64,000 nt of DNA, taken from Streptomyces cadmiisoli (GTDB lineage: Bacteria > Actinomycetota > Actinomycetes > Streptomycetales > Streptomycetaceae). Position numbers and translations under genes: made by a program. The stretch is taken from positions 6,634,001-6,698,000 of the forward strand of contig NZ_CP030073.1 in NCBI RefSeq assembly GCF_003261055.1, written 5' to 3'. The first letter of the stretch is position 1; every line of letters begins with the position of its first letter. The notes under the pieces are model-generated. The model searched no databases and was not told where the DNA came from. It saw only the letters and a list, made by a program, of their open reading frames with translations. This document shows positions 15,096-22,553 of the stretch, one piece after another.

Positions 15096-16625
15096 GTGGC
15101 AGCAGCACCAGTCTGGAGTGTCGACCCCCGAACCGGGAAGCAGCGTGAACAGGTTGCTGTGGAGGCCACCGGCCAGGAGGTGGACGCCGCCGTCCGCGCG
15201 GCGCGCGACGCGCGCGGCGCCCTGGAGGACCGCACGGTCCGCGCGGCCTTCCTGCGCACCGCCGCCGACCGGCTGGAGGCGGCCCGCGACCAGCTCGTCG
15301 AGGCCGCCGACGCCGAGACCGCGCTCGGTCCGGTGCGGCTGACCGGCGAACTCGCCCGCACCTGCTACCAGCTGCGCGCCTTCGCCGGCATCGTCGAGGA
15401 GGGCGCCTTCCTCGACGTCGTCATCAACCACCCCGACGACACCGCCACCCCGCCCGTCCCCGACCTGCGCCGCTACAAGGTGCCGCTCGGCGTCGTCGCC
15501 GTGTACTCCGCCTCCAACTTCCCCTTCGCCTTCTCCGTCGCCGGCGGCGACACCGCGAGCGCGCTGGCCGCGGGCTGCCCCGTGGTCGTCAAGGCGCACC
15601 CCGACCATCCCGCGCTGTCGGAGCTGGTCGCGGCCGTGCTGCGGCGGGCCGCCGCCGAGCACGGCATCCCGGACGGGGTGCTGGGTCTCGTCCACGGCTT
15701 CGCGGCGGGCGTCGAGCTGATCAAGCACCCCCAGGTCACTGCCGCGGGCTTCACCGGCTCGGTGCGCGGGGGCCGGGCCCTGTTCGACGCGGCCGCCGCC
15801 CGGCCGGTGCCGATCCCCTTCCACGGCGAGCTCGGCTCCCTGAACCCGGTGCTGGTCACCGAGGCCGCCGCCGCGGAGCGCGCCGAGCAGATCGGCAGCG
15901 GGCTCGCGGGCTCGATGACGCTGGGCGTCGGACAGTTCTGCGTGAAGCCCGGGCTGGTGCTCGCGCCGCAGGGCGCGGCGGGCGACCGGCTGGTGAAGTC
16001 GCTGACGGAGGCCGTCAGCGACACCGAGGCGGGTGTGCTGCTCGACCACCGCATGCGGGACAACTTCGTCGCGGGTGTCGCCGAGCGCGCGCGGCTCGCC
16101 GACGTGGAGACCCCGGTGACACCGGGGGCGAACGGGGAGCACACCGTCAGCGCCGGGTTCCTGACCGTCCCGGCGGGGCGGCTGGCCCAGGAGGGCGAGT
16201 ACGACCTGCTCCTGGAGGAGTGCTTCGGGCCGGTGACCGTCGTCGCCCGCTACGAGGACGAGGACGAGGCCACGGCCGTCCTGTCCCGGCTGCCGGGGAA
16301 CCTCACGGCGACGGTGCACCTCTCGGCCGAGGAGGCGGCGGGCGAGGGGCGCGGGCCCCGGGTGCTGGCCGAGCTGACGCCGCTGGCCGGACGGGTGCTG
16401 GTGAACGGCTGGCCGACCGGCGTCGCCGTGGCGCCGGCCCAGCACCACGGCGGGCCGTACCCGGCGACGACCTCGACGTCCACCTCCGTGGGCGGCACGG
16501 CGATCGAGCGCTGGCTGCGGCCGGTCGTGTACCAGGGTGCCCCCGCGGCGCTGCTGCCCGCGGAGCTGCGGGACGACAACCCCCTGGGGCTGCCCCGGCG
16601 GTTCGACGGGCGCCTGGAGCGGTAG
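15096..16625 (+). CDS. Aldehyde dehydrogenase, probable 2-oxoglutarate semialdehyde dehydrogenase (NADP+)
   Basis: The product is a 509-residue aldehyde dehydrogenase with the catalytic cysteine C282 (VGQFCVKPG) and glutamate E245 (FHGELGSLN). The motifs YSASNFPFAFSVAGGDTASALAAG and GFTGSVRGGRALFD also fit the 2-ketoglutaric semialdehyde dehydrogenase branch. It would convert the semialdehyde from sugar acids or hydroxyproline into 2-oxoglutarate. I prefer the GTG at 15096 because GGAGGGA lies six bases upstream and the operator region stays outside the gene. An in-frame GTG at 15039 would add 19 residues but has no ribosome-binding site. The sugar-acid dehydratase and lyase at 2573-5208 supply a plausible substrate. 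Confidence 0.85.
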   Translation: MAAAPVWSVDPRTGKQREQVAVEATGQEVDAAVRAARDARGALEDRTVRAAFLRTAADRLEAARDQLVEAADAETALGPVRLTGELARTCYQLRAFAGIVEEGAFLDVVINHPDDTATPPVPDLRRYKVPLGVVAVYSASNFPFAFSVAGGDTASALAAGCPVVVKAHPDHPALSELVAAVLRRAAAEHGIPDGVLGLVHGFAAGVELIKHPQVTAAGFTGSVRGGRALFDAAAARPVPIPFHGELGSLNPVLVTEAAAAERAEQIGSGLAGSMTLGVGQFCVKPGLVLAPQGAAGDRLVKSLTEAVSDTEAGVLLDHRMRDNFVAGVAERARLADVETPVTPGANGEHTVSAGFLTVPAGRLAQEGEYDLLLEECFGPVTVVARYEDEDEATAVLSRLPGNLTATVHLSAEEAAGEGRGPRVLAELTPLAGRVLVNGWPTGVAVAPAQHHGGPYPATTSTSTSVGGTAIERWLRPVVYQGAPAALLPAELRDDNPLGLPRRFDGRLER

Positions 16626-16658
16626 CGGGCCGGACCCCGGGAGCGCGGACGGCGCGGT

Positions 16659-16683
16659 GGGGCCGCGGGTCGAGCGCGGCCCC
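16659..16683 (+). terminator. Terminator-like hairpin after the aldehyde dehydrogenase gene
   Basis: GGGGCCGCG (16659-16667) pairs with CGCGGCCCC (16675-16683) across a 7-base loop, 34 bases after the stop codon. Confidence 0.65.
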
Positions 16684-16704
16684 GCCCCGCCCCGCCCCGC
16701 CCCG
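16680..16704. repeat. Pentanucleotide repeat CCCCG, five copies
   Basis: Five uninterrupted CCCCG units immediately follow, and share bases with, the hairpin at 16659-16683. A GGCCGGCCGGCCG tract comes next. This is a slippage-prone intergenic tract. Confidence 0.9.
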
Positions 16705-16737
16705 CGGCCGGCCGGCCGCGCCTGGGACGATGGCCCG

Positions 16738-17346
16738 ATGGACGTGGAACTCGCCGAACTGCCCTTCGCCCTGCGCACCTACGGCCCCGACGGCGGCTGG
16801 TCCTACGAGGACGGTGTGCTCACCGGATGGGCCGGGCCCCGGCAGGACCGGTTCGTGCCGCCCGCGGGCGAGGCGCTGGATCCGGCGTCCGACGCACCCC
16901 GGCTGCTGGGGGCGCCCGAGGGCGACTTCCAGCTGATCGCCCGGGTCACCGTGGGGTTCGGCGCGTCCTTCGACGCGGGTGTCCTCTACGTCCACGTGGG
17001 CGAGCGGGCCTGGGCCAAGCTGTGTCTGGAGTACTCGCCGGACGTGCCGACCGTCTGCACCGTGGTCACCCGGGGGCACTCCGACGACGCCAATTCCTTC
17101 ACCGTCGAGGGCGGCTCCGTCTGGCTCCGGGTGAGCCGCACCGGCCGCGCCTTCGCCTTCCACGCCTCGCACGACGGTGAGCGCTGGGTCTTCGTGCGCC
17201 TGTTCACCCTGGGTGACGAGAAGGAGACGGGAGCGGCCCTGGTCGGATTCATGACCCAGTCGCCGCTGGGGGCGGGCTGTGTGGTGACGTACGACCACCT
17301 CGAGTACCGGCCGAGCTGGCCGCGTGACCTGCGGGACGGCAGCTGA
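16738..17346 (+). CDS. DUF1349 (concanavalin-like) domain protein
   Basis: The 202-residue protein is one beta-sandwich domain of the DUF1349 type. Recognisable features are FQLIARVTVGFGASFDAGVLYVHVGERAWAKLC, split over about 62-95, then the cysteine-bearing TVCTVVTRGHSDDANS and VWLRVSRTGRAFAFHASHDGERW. These domains resemble the C-terminal module of GH43 enzymes and are thought to bind carbohydrate. No signal peptide is present. The start is the ATG at 16738; upstream codons in frame fall inside the repeat tract. It stands alone between a hairpin and the DsbA gene. Confidence 0.8.
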   Translation: MDVELAELPFALRTYGPDGGWSYEDGVLTGWAGPRQDRFVPPAGEALDPASDAPRLLGAPEGDFQLIARVTVGFGASFDAGVLYVHVGERAWAKLCLEYSPDVPTVCTVVTRGHSDDANSFTVEGGSVWLRVSRTGRAFAFHASHDGERWVFVRLFTLGDEKETGAALVGFMTQSPLGAGCVVTYDHLEYRPSWPRDLRDGS

Positions 17347-17437
17347 ACCGGCCCCCGGGAACCGATCCGGTCGCTTGAAGGTTAAAATACTGAGGCGGGA
17401 ATCCCCGTACCCGTGCGAACCGGAAAGAGCCGTGCCC

Positions 17438-18160
17438 ATGCGTGTCGAGATCTGGACTGACATCGCTTGCCCCTGGTGCTACGTAGGAAAGGCCCGTTTC
17501 GAGAAGGCGCTGGCGGACTTCCCGCACCGCGAGGCGGTCGAGGTCGTCCACCGTTCCTTCGAGCTGGACCCCGGGCGGGCCAAGGACGACGTGCAGCCCG
17601 TGCTGACGATGCTCTCCCGGAAGTACGGGATGACCGAGGCGCAGGCGCAGGCCGGTGAGGACAACCTCGGCGCGCAGGCCGCCGCCGAGGGACTCGCGTA
17701 CCGCACCCGCGACCGGGACCACGGCAACACCTTCGACATGCACCGGCTGCTCCACTTCGCCAAGGAGCACGGCCGGCAGGGCGAACTGATCCAGCGCCTG
17801 TACGAGGCCAACTTCGCCGAGGAGCGGTCCCTCTTCAACGACGACGAGCGGCTGGTGGAGATCGCCGTGGCCGCCGGGCTCGACGAGGACGGCGCCCGCA
17901 AGGTGGTCGCCGACCCCGACGCGTACGCCGACGAGGTGCGGGCCGACGAACACGAGGCCGCCCAACTGGGAGCCAACGGGGTGCCCTTCTTCGTCATCGA
18001 CCGGAAGTACGGCGTCTCGGGCGCCCAGCCCTCCGAGGTCTTCGAGCGGGCGTTGACCCGGGCATGGGGCGAGAGGACGCCGCTGAAGCTGCTCGACGAC
18101 GGCGCCACGGGGGGCGGGGACGCCTGTGGTCCGGACGGGTGCGCGGTGCCGCAGCACTGA
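17438..18160 (+). CDS. DsbA/FrnE-family thioredoxin-fold oxidoreductase
   Basis: The 240-residue protein has an N-terminal CPWC redox motif (C11, C14). A helical insertion and the cis-proline loop GVPFFVID near residue 186 follow, the arrangement of FrnE/DsbA-like 2-hydroxychromene-2-carboxylate isomerase relatives. It has no signal peptide, so it is a cytoplasmic thiol oxidoreductase or isomerase. The C-terminus carries two more cysteines (DACGPDGCAV) that could form a second redox pair, as described for FrnE of Deinococcus. The ATG follows GAAAGAG. An AT-rich stretch (GGTTAAAATACTG, 17380-17392) upstream may contain its promoter. Confidence 0.88.
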   Translation: MRVEIWTDIACPWCYVGKARFEKALADFPHREAVEVVHRSFELDPGRAKDDVQPVLTMLSRKYGMTEAQAQAGEDNLGAQAAAEGLAYRTRDRDHGNTFDMHRLLHFAKEHGRQGELIQRLYEANFAEERSLFNDDERLVEIAVAAGLDEDGARKVVADPDAYADEVRADEHEAAQLGANGVPFFVIDRKYGVSGAQPSEVFERALTRAWGERTPLKLLDDGATGGGDACGPDGCAVPQH

Positions 18161-18257
18161 AAAGCCGCAGGTCGGCGCGGACGCATAAGGGAACCTTGAG
18201 GGATCCGCTTAGAAATCCGCGATGGACGTGGACTGCCCGGGGCCGCAGAGTGGTCCC

Positions 18258-19307
18258 ATGGAGACCTTCGAGAGCCTCGTCCGCGCCGAGTTCGCCCCGA
18301 AGAACACCTATCTCAACACCGCGAGCACCGGCCTGCTGCCGTCCCGCACCGTGGCGGCGATGCACACCGCCGCGCAGTCCCTCGCCGACGGCGCGCCGCA
18401 GGACATGTTCGCCGACGTGGAGGCCTGCCGGGCGGCGTTCGCCCGGATCGTCGGGGTGCCCGCCGGCCGGGTGGCGGCCGGGGCCTCCGTCGCCGTGTAC
18501 AGCGGGCTGATCGCCTCCGCGCTGCCCGAGGGCGCCGAAGTGCTCACCGCCGAGGCCGACTTCAGCTCCCTCGTGAACCCCTTCCACGTCCGCCGGGACC
18601 TCAAGGTGCGCAGCGTCCCCCTGGAACGGCTCGCCGAGTCGGTCCGCCCGGACACCGCGCTCGTCGCGGTCAGCGCCGTGCAGTCGGCGGACGGCCGGAT
18701 CGCCGACCTCACGGCGGTACGCGAGGCGGCCCGGGCGCAGGGGGCGCGCACCTGCATCGACGTCTCCCAGGCCGTCGGATGGCTGCCGCTGGCCGCGGAC
18801 GACTTCGACTACGTCTCCTGCGTCGCCTACAAGTGGGTCGTCTGCCCGCGCGGCGTGGCCTTCCTCGTCGTACCGGAGGACCTCGGCGGGCTCACGCCGG
18901 TGTTCGCCGGCTGGGCGGCCGGCGAACACCCCTGGGACAGCTGCTACGGCCCGGTCCGGGAACTCGCCCGCTCGGCCCGCCGGTTCGACGAGAGCCCCGC
19001 CCTGCTGTCCTACGCCGGCGCGGTGCGGTCCCTCGCCCTGATCGAGGAGATCGGCCCGGCCGCCGTGCACGCCCACGACGTGTCACTGGCCGACCGCTTC
19101 CGCGCGGGCCTCGCCACGCTCGGCCACGAACCCGTCGCGGCGCCCGGCTCGGCGATCGTCGCGGTGCCCGGCCTCGGCCACCGCCGGGACGACCTCGCCC
19201 GCGCCGGGGTCGAGGTCTCCGACCGCGCCGGCAATCTGCGCGCCGCGTTCCACCTCTACAACACGCCCGCGGATGTCGACCGGCTGCTCGACGTCCTCTC
19301 GGACTGA
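18258..19307 (+). CDS. Class V aminotransferase-fold PLP enzyme (isopenicillin N epimerase/cysteine desulfurase-like)
   Basis: The 349-residue protein has the class V PLP core: D168 (CIDVSQAVGW) to hold the pyridine nitrogen and K192 (VAYKWVVCPRG) for the Schiff base. It is shorter than classical cysteine desulfurases and lacks their mobile catalytic-cysteine loop as far as I can see. Transaminase, epimerase or lyase activity is therefore possible. The ATG at 18258 is the best start; a run of codons upstream has no ribosome-binding site. It is monocistronic, between the DsbA gene and the ECF sigma gene. Confidence 0.82.
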   Translation: METFESLVRAEFAPKNTYLNTASTGLLPSRTVAAMHTAAQSLADGAPQDMFADVEACRAAFARIVGVPAGRVAAGASVAVYSGLIASALPEGAEVLTAEADFSSLVNPFHVRRDLKVRSVPLERLAESVRPDTALVAVSAVQSADGRIADLTAVREAARAQGARTCIDVSQAVGWLPLAADDFDYVSCVAYKWVVCPRGVAFLVVPEDLGGLTPVFAGWAAGEHPWDSCYGPVRELARSARRFDESPALLSYAGAVRSLALIEEIGPAAVHAHDVSLADRFRAGLATLGHEPVAAPGSAIVAVPGLGHRRDDLARAGVEVSDRAGNLRAAFHLYNTPADVDRLLDVLSD

Positions 19308-19358
19308 CCCCGACCCCTGGCGCGGGCGGGGCCGGGCCGCTAGGAAAGGCACCGGGGG

Positions 19359-19958
19359 GTGGTGCCGGTGGAGCCGACGACCGGCGGTTCCGACGCGGAA
19401 CTGCACCGGCGGCTGGTGTACGGCGACGAGTCCGCGCTGGCCGAGGTGTACACGGCGTACGGAGGGCTGGTGCGGCGTGTCGCCGCGCGGGTGACGCGCA
19501 GCCCGGCCGCCGCGGAGGACGTGGCGCAGGAGGTGTTCGCCCAGCTGTGGGGCAGGCCGTACGCCTTCGATCCGGACCGGGGCTCGTTGCGCACCTGGCT
19601 GTCGCTGCTCGCCCATCGCCGGGCGGTGGACTGGGTGCGCGGCGAGGCCCGGCACCGCAAGGACGCCGGCGCCGACGACTCCGCGCTGCACGCCATCCCC
19701 GAGCCCGGCCCCGGCCCCGACGAGACGGTCGTGCACCGGGAACGCTCCCACCTGCTGCACTGCGCCCTCGCCGAACTCCCGCAGCCGCAGCGGGAGGTGG
19801 TGCACCTGGCCTACTTCGCGGGCCGCACCTACCGGCAGGCGGCCGTGGAACTCGGCATACCGGAGGGCACCGCCAAGACCCGGCTGCGCTCCGCCCTGCG
19901 CAGACTGGCCGAATCCCTGGCCGATCCCCCGGATCCGGCCCTCGAAAGGGGCGCATGA
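19359..19958 (+). CDS. ECF-type RNA polymerase sigma factor
   Basis: The 199-residue protein has a sigma-70 region 2 (about 18-90: AEVYTAYGGLVRRVAARV, EDVAQEVFAQLW, WLSLLAHRRAVDWVR). A short linker and region 4 follow (about 135-185, with PQPQREVVHLAYFAGRTYRQ and the recognition helix IPEGTAKTRLRSAL). The GTG at 19359 has AGGAAAGG nine bases upstream; a second GTG at 19368 is also possible. The anti-sigma gene starts 25 bases after the stop, so the pair is co-expressed and the sigma factor is probably kept inactive by its partner. Confidence 0.92.
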   Translation: MVPVEPTTGGSDAELHRRLVYGDESALAEVYTAYGGLVRRVAARVTRSPAAAEDVAQEVFAQLWGRPYAFDPDRGSLRTWLSLLAHRRAVDWVRGEARHRKDAGADDSALHAIPEPGPGPDETVVHRERSHLLHCALAELPQPQREVVHLAYFAGRTYRQAAVELGIPEGTAKTRLRSALRRLAESLADPPDPALERGA

Positions 19959-19983
19959 TGGGGACAGCGGAAGGAGGCGCAGG

Positions 19984-21066
19984 GTGACCACCGAGCACGA
20001 CGCCGTACGGGACCTGCTGGCCGCGTGGGCCCTGGGCGCCCTGGAACCGGCCGACGAACGGACGACCACCGCGCACCTCGCCGACTGCGCGGTGTGCGCC
20101 GATGAGGCGCGGCGGCTGCGGACGGTGGTGCGGGCACTGGACGGATCACCGGCGGACGGGACTGCCTTCGACGAGCCGCGGCCGGGCCGGCCGGGGCCCC
20201 CGAAGGCGCCTCCCGCGGAGCCGGCGTCCGCGGGCCCCCGGGCGGACGGGCCGCCCACCGCCGTGCCGGCCCGCGCCCTGCGGCGGCGCTCCGCCGCCCC
20301 CGCGGTGGCCGCGCACGCCGCGCCCTACGCCGCCGCGGTGGCCGGGCTGAGCGGGCTGCTGCCCGAGGCGGAGGGCCGGTGGACGACGCCCGTCGTGCAC
20401 GACTGGGACGTGCACGCGACGGTGGCGCACCTGATCGCCGCCGACGAGCCGCTGGCGACCCGGCTCGGGATCGACACCCCCCGGCCGCTCTCCGGGATCG
20501 AGGCGGACGCCGACTGGGACGCCGCCTGGAACCGGCGGACCGGCGAGCTGATCGCCCATGAGCACGGGCGCACGCCCGCGGAGACCGTCGCCGCATGGTC
20601 CGCGCAGGCGGGTGCCCTGCTGGCCGCGCCCGAGGCCCGCGACCCGCAGGCCGCGGCCCGCGCGGTGACCCTGATGGGCATGCGGCTGCCCGTCGCCGAC
20701 CACTTCCTGGTGCGCGGCTTCGAGACGTGGATCCACACCGACGACCTGGGCCGCGCCCTGGGCCTGACCGTGCCGCCGCCGCCCGAGGAGCATCTGAGGC
20801 GACTGGTCCGGCTCGCGGTGCGCGTGCTCGGCGCGGCCCTCGGCCCCGGCGCGCCGGCGGTCCTCTTCTCCGTGACCGGCGGCCCGGAATGGGTGCTGGG
20901 CTCCGACGCCGAACCCGTACGCGCCGAACTCGCCCTGGACCCGGTCGACTTCTGCCTGCTGGTCGGCGGACGGTACACGCCGCCGGAGGTGCCGCGCGGC
21001 GCGACCGGCGACGAGTCGGCCGTACGGAACGTACTGGAGCGCGCGGCGTCGCTGGCCTGGCTCTAG
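19984..21066 (+). CDS. Zinc-finger anti-sigma factor fused to a mycothiol-dependent (maleylpyruvate isomerase N-terminal) domain
   Basis: The 360-residue protein starts with an anti-sigma zinc-binding domain: H31-x3-C35-x2-C38 in TTAHLADCAVCADEARRL. A Pro/Ala-rich linker (about 60-105) leads to a DinB-like helical bundle of the mycothiol-dependent maleylpyruvate isomerase family (VVHDWDVHATVAHLIAADEP, DHFLVRGFETWIHTDDLGRAL). No transmembrane helix is visible, so it is a soluble redox- or metal-responsive regulator. The zinc finger would grip the sigma factor at 19359. AGGAGG lies seven bases before the GTG. By inference the second domain could sense mycothiol status or bind a metal. Confidence 0.85.
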   Translation: MTTEHDAVRDLLAAWALGALEPADERTTTAHLADCAVCADEARRLRTVVRALDGSPADGTAFDEPRPGRPGPPKAPPAEPASAGPRADGPPTAVPARALRRRSAAPAVAAHAAPYAAAVAGLSGLLPEAEGRWTTPVVHDWDVHATVAHLIAADEPLATRLGIDTPRPLSGIEADADWDAAWNRRTGELIAHEHGRTPAETVAAWSAQAGALLAAPEARDPQAAARAVTLMGMRLPVADHFLVRGFETWIHTDDLGRALGLTVPPPPEEHLRRLVRLAVRVLGAALGPGAPAVLFSVTGGPEWVLGSDAEPVRAELALDPVDFCLLVGGRYTPPEVPRGATGDESAVRNVLERAASLAWL

Positions 21067-21071
21067 GGCCG

Positions 21072-21094
21072 CGTCGGGCAACGTCTGCCCGACG
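21072..21094. terminator. Terminator after the anti-sigma gene
   Basis: CGTCGGGCA (21072-21080) and TGCCCGACG (21086-21094) form a perfect 9-bp stem with a 5-base loop, six bases after the stop codon. Confidence 0.8.
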
Positions 21095-21163
21095 GGGCGA
21101 AGGTCGCCTGACGCGGCACCGGTGCGTCGGTTCAGGCCGGGCCGGGTGCACCGGGCACGGGAA

Positions 21164-21198
21164 CGGGCCGGGGCCCCCGCGGAAGGGACCCCGGCCCG
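21164..21198. terminator. Terminator at the end of the ectoine operon
   Basis: CGGGCCGGGG (21164-21173) pairs with CCCCGGCCCG (21189-21198) over a 15-base loop, just beyond the ectD stop on the minus strand. With the hairpin at 21072 it separates two convergent transcription units. Confidence 0.7.
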
Positions 21199-21216
21199 GC
21201 ACGGGCGGCGCCGTCG

Positions 21217-22116
21217 TCACCGCACCGGGGTGAAGTCCCGCGACCCGATGAACTCCGGCCGTCGCACCGGAGCCGCGAACGGCTCCACCGCCGCGTTCTC
21301 CACGCTGTTGAAGACGATGAAGACGTTGCTGCGCGGGAACGGGGTGATGTTGTCACCCGAGCCGTGCATGCAGTTGCAGTCGAACCAGGTCGCCGAACCC
21401 GCCTTGCCCGTGAACAGCTTGATGCCGTACCGCGAGGCCATGGCGGTCAGCGCCTCGTCCGAGGGGGTGCCCGCGTCCTGCATCTGGAGCGACTTCTTGT
21501 AGTTGTCCTCCGGCGTGGCTCCCGCGCAGCCGAGGAACGTCCGGTGCGACCCCGGCATGATCATGAGGCCGCCGTTGGTGTCGTGGTTCTCGGTCAGCGC
21601 GATGGAGACGGACACGGCGCGCATGTTCGGCAGCCCGTCCTCGGCGTGCCAGGTCTCGAAGTCGGAGTGCCAGTAGAAGCCGCTGGCGCCGAAGCCCGGC
21701 TTGACGTTGATCCGCGACTGGTGGACGTACACGTCCGAGCCGAGGATCTGCCGGGCCCGTCCGACGACCCGCTCGTCGCGCACCAGGGCGGCGAACACCT
21801 CGCTGATCCGGTGCACCTCGAAGACGGAGCGGATCTCCTGCGACTTCGGCTCGACGATCGAGCGCTCGTCGGCCCGGATCGCCGGGTCCGCCACCAGCCG
21901 GTCCAGCTCCTGCCGGTAGACGGCGACCTCGTCGTCCGTGATGAGCTGGTCGACGGCGAGGAAGCCGTCCCGCTCGTAGGTCTGGAGACCGCCGACGTCG
22001 ATCGGCCCGGGGGTGCCGGGCGCGCCCCAGACGACGGGGTCCTGACGGGGGACGGACACCTCGGTGCCGCCGCGGCTGGGGTAGAGGTCGGGGATCGTCG
22101 TGGTCGTCGTGGTCAT
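21217..22116 (-). CDS. ectD: Ectoine hydroxylase EctD
   Basis: The 299-residue non-heme Fe(II)/2-oxoglutarate dioxygenase converts ectoine to 5-hydroxyectoine. The iron ligands are H150 and D152 (FYWHSDFETWHAEDG) and the distal H251 (CNCMHGSGDNITPFPR); these surrounding motifs are diagnostic for EctD. The PGSHRTF segment and the conserved FEVHRISEVF are also present. The ATG follows AGGAGGTG. It is the last gene of the operon, six bases after ectC. The product protects the cell against salt, heat and drying. Confidence 0.97.
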   Translation of the reverse strand: MTTTTTTIPDLYPSRGGTEVSVPRQDPVVWGAPGTPGPIDVGGLQTYERDGFLAVDQLITDDEVAVYRQELDRLVADPAIRADERSIVEPKSQEIRSVFEVHRISEVFAALVRDERVVGRARQILGSDVYVHQSRINVKPGFGASGFYWHSDFETWHAEDGLPNMRAVSVSIALTENHDTNGGLMIMPGSHRTFLGCAGATPEDNYKKSLQMQDAGTPSDEALTAMASRYGIKLFTGKAGSATWFDCNCMHGSGDNITPFPRSNVFIVFNSVENAAVEPFAAPVRRPEFIGSRDFTPVR

Positions 22117-22122
22117 GGTGAC

Positions 22123-22527
22123 TCACACCTCCTCGGGTTCGGTGAGCAGCGGGTAGACGCCGTTCTGGTCGTGGTCCTCCCGTCCGGTCACGGGCGGATT
22201 GAAGACACAGATGCAGCGGAAGTCCTCCTTGATCCGCATCGTGTGCCGCTCGTGCCCGTCGAGGAGGTACATGGTCCCGGGCGTGATCGTGTACTTCCGC
22301 CCGGTCTCGTCGTCGGTCAGCTCGGCCTCGCCCGCCACGCAGACGACGGCCTCGATGTGGTTCGCGTACCACATCGACGTCTCCGTCCCGGCGTACAGGA
22401 TCGTCTCGTGCAGCGAGAAGCCGACCCTCTCCTTGGCGAGGACGATGCGCTTGCTCTCCCAGGTGCCGGACGCGGCCCTGACATGCCGGTCGGTGCCCTC
22501 GATGTCCTTGAACGAACGGACGATCAC
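22123..22527 (-). CDS. ectC: L-ectoine synthase EctC
   Basis: The 134-residue cupin cyclises N-gamma-acetyl-diaminobutyrate to ectoine. Typical features are the N-terminal [16 protein letters not shown], the cupin strand [19 protein letters not shown] with metal-binding residues, and the segment [13 protein letters not shown]. The length is normal. The GTG start at 22527 has AAGGAG 12 bases upstream. The gene sits 26 bases after ectB and six bases before ectD in a single operon. Confidence 0.97.
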   Translation of the reverse strand: MIVRSFKDIEGTDRHVRAASGTWESKRIVLAKERVGFSLHETILYAGTETSMWYANHIEAVVCVAGEAELTDDETGRKYTITPGTMYLLDGHERHTMRIKEDFRCICVFNPPVTGREDHDQNGVYPLLTEPEEV

Positions 22528-22553
22528 GGTGTCGAACAGCTCCTTCTCTCAGC

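Noticed and set aside
18196..18215. TTGAGG followed by TAGAAA as a promoter for the class V aminotransferase gene
   Set aside because: The spacing is only 8 bases, too short for a sigma-70 promoter.
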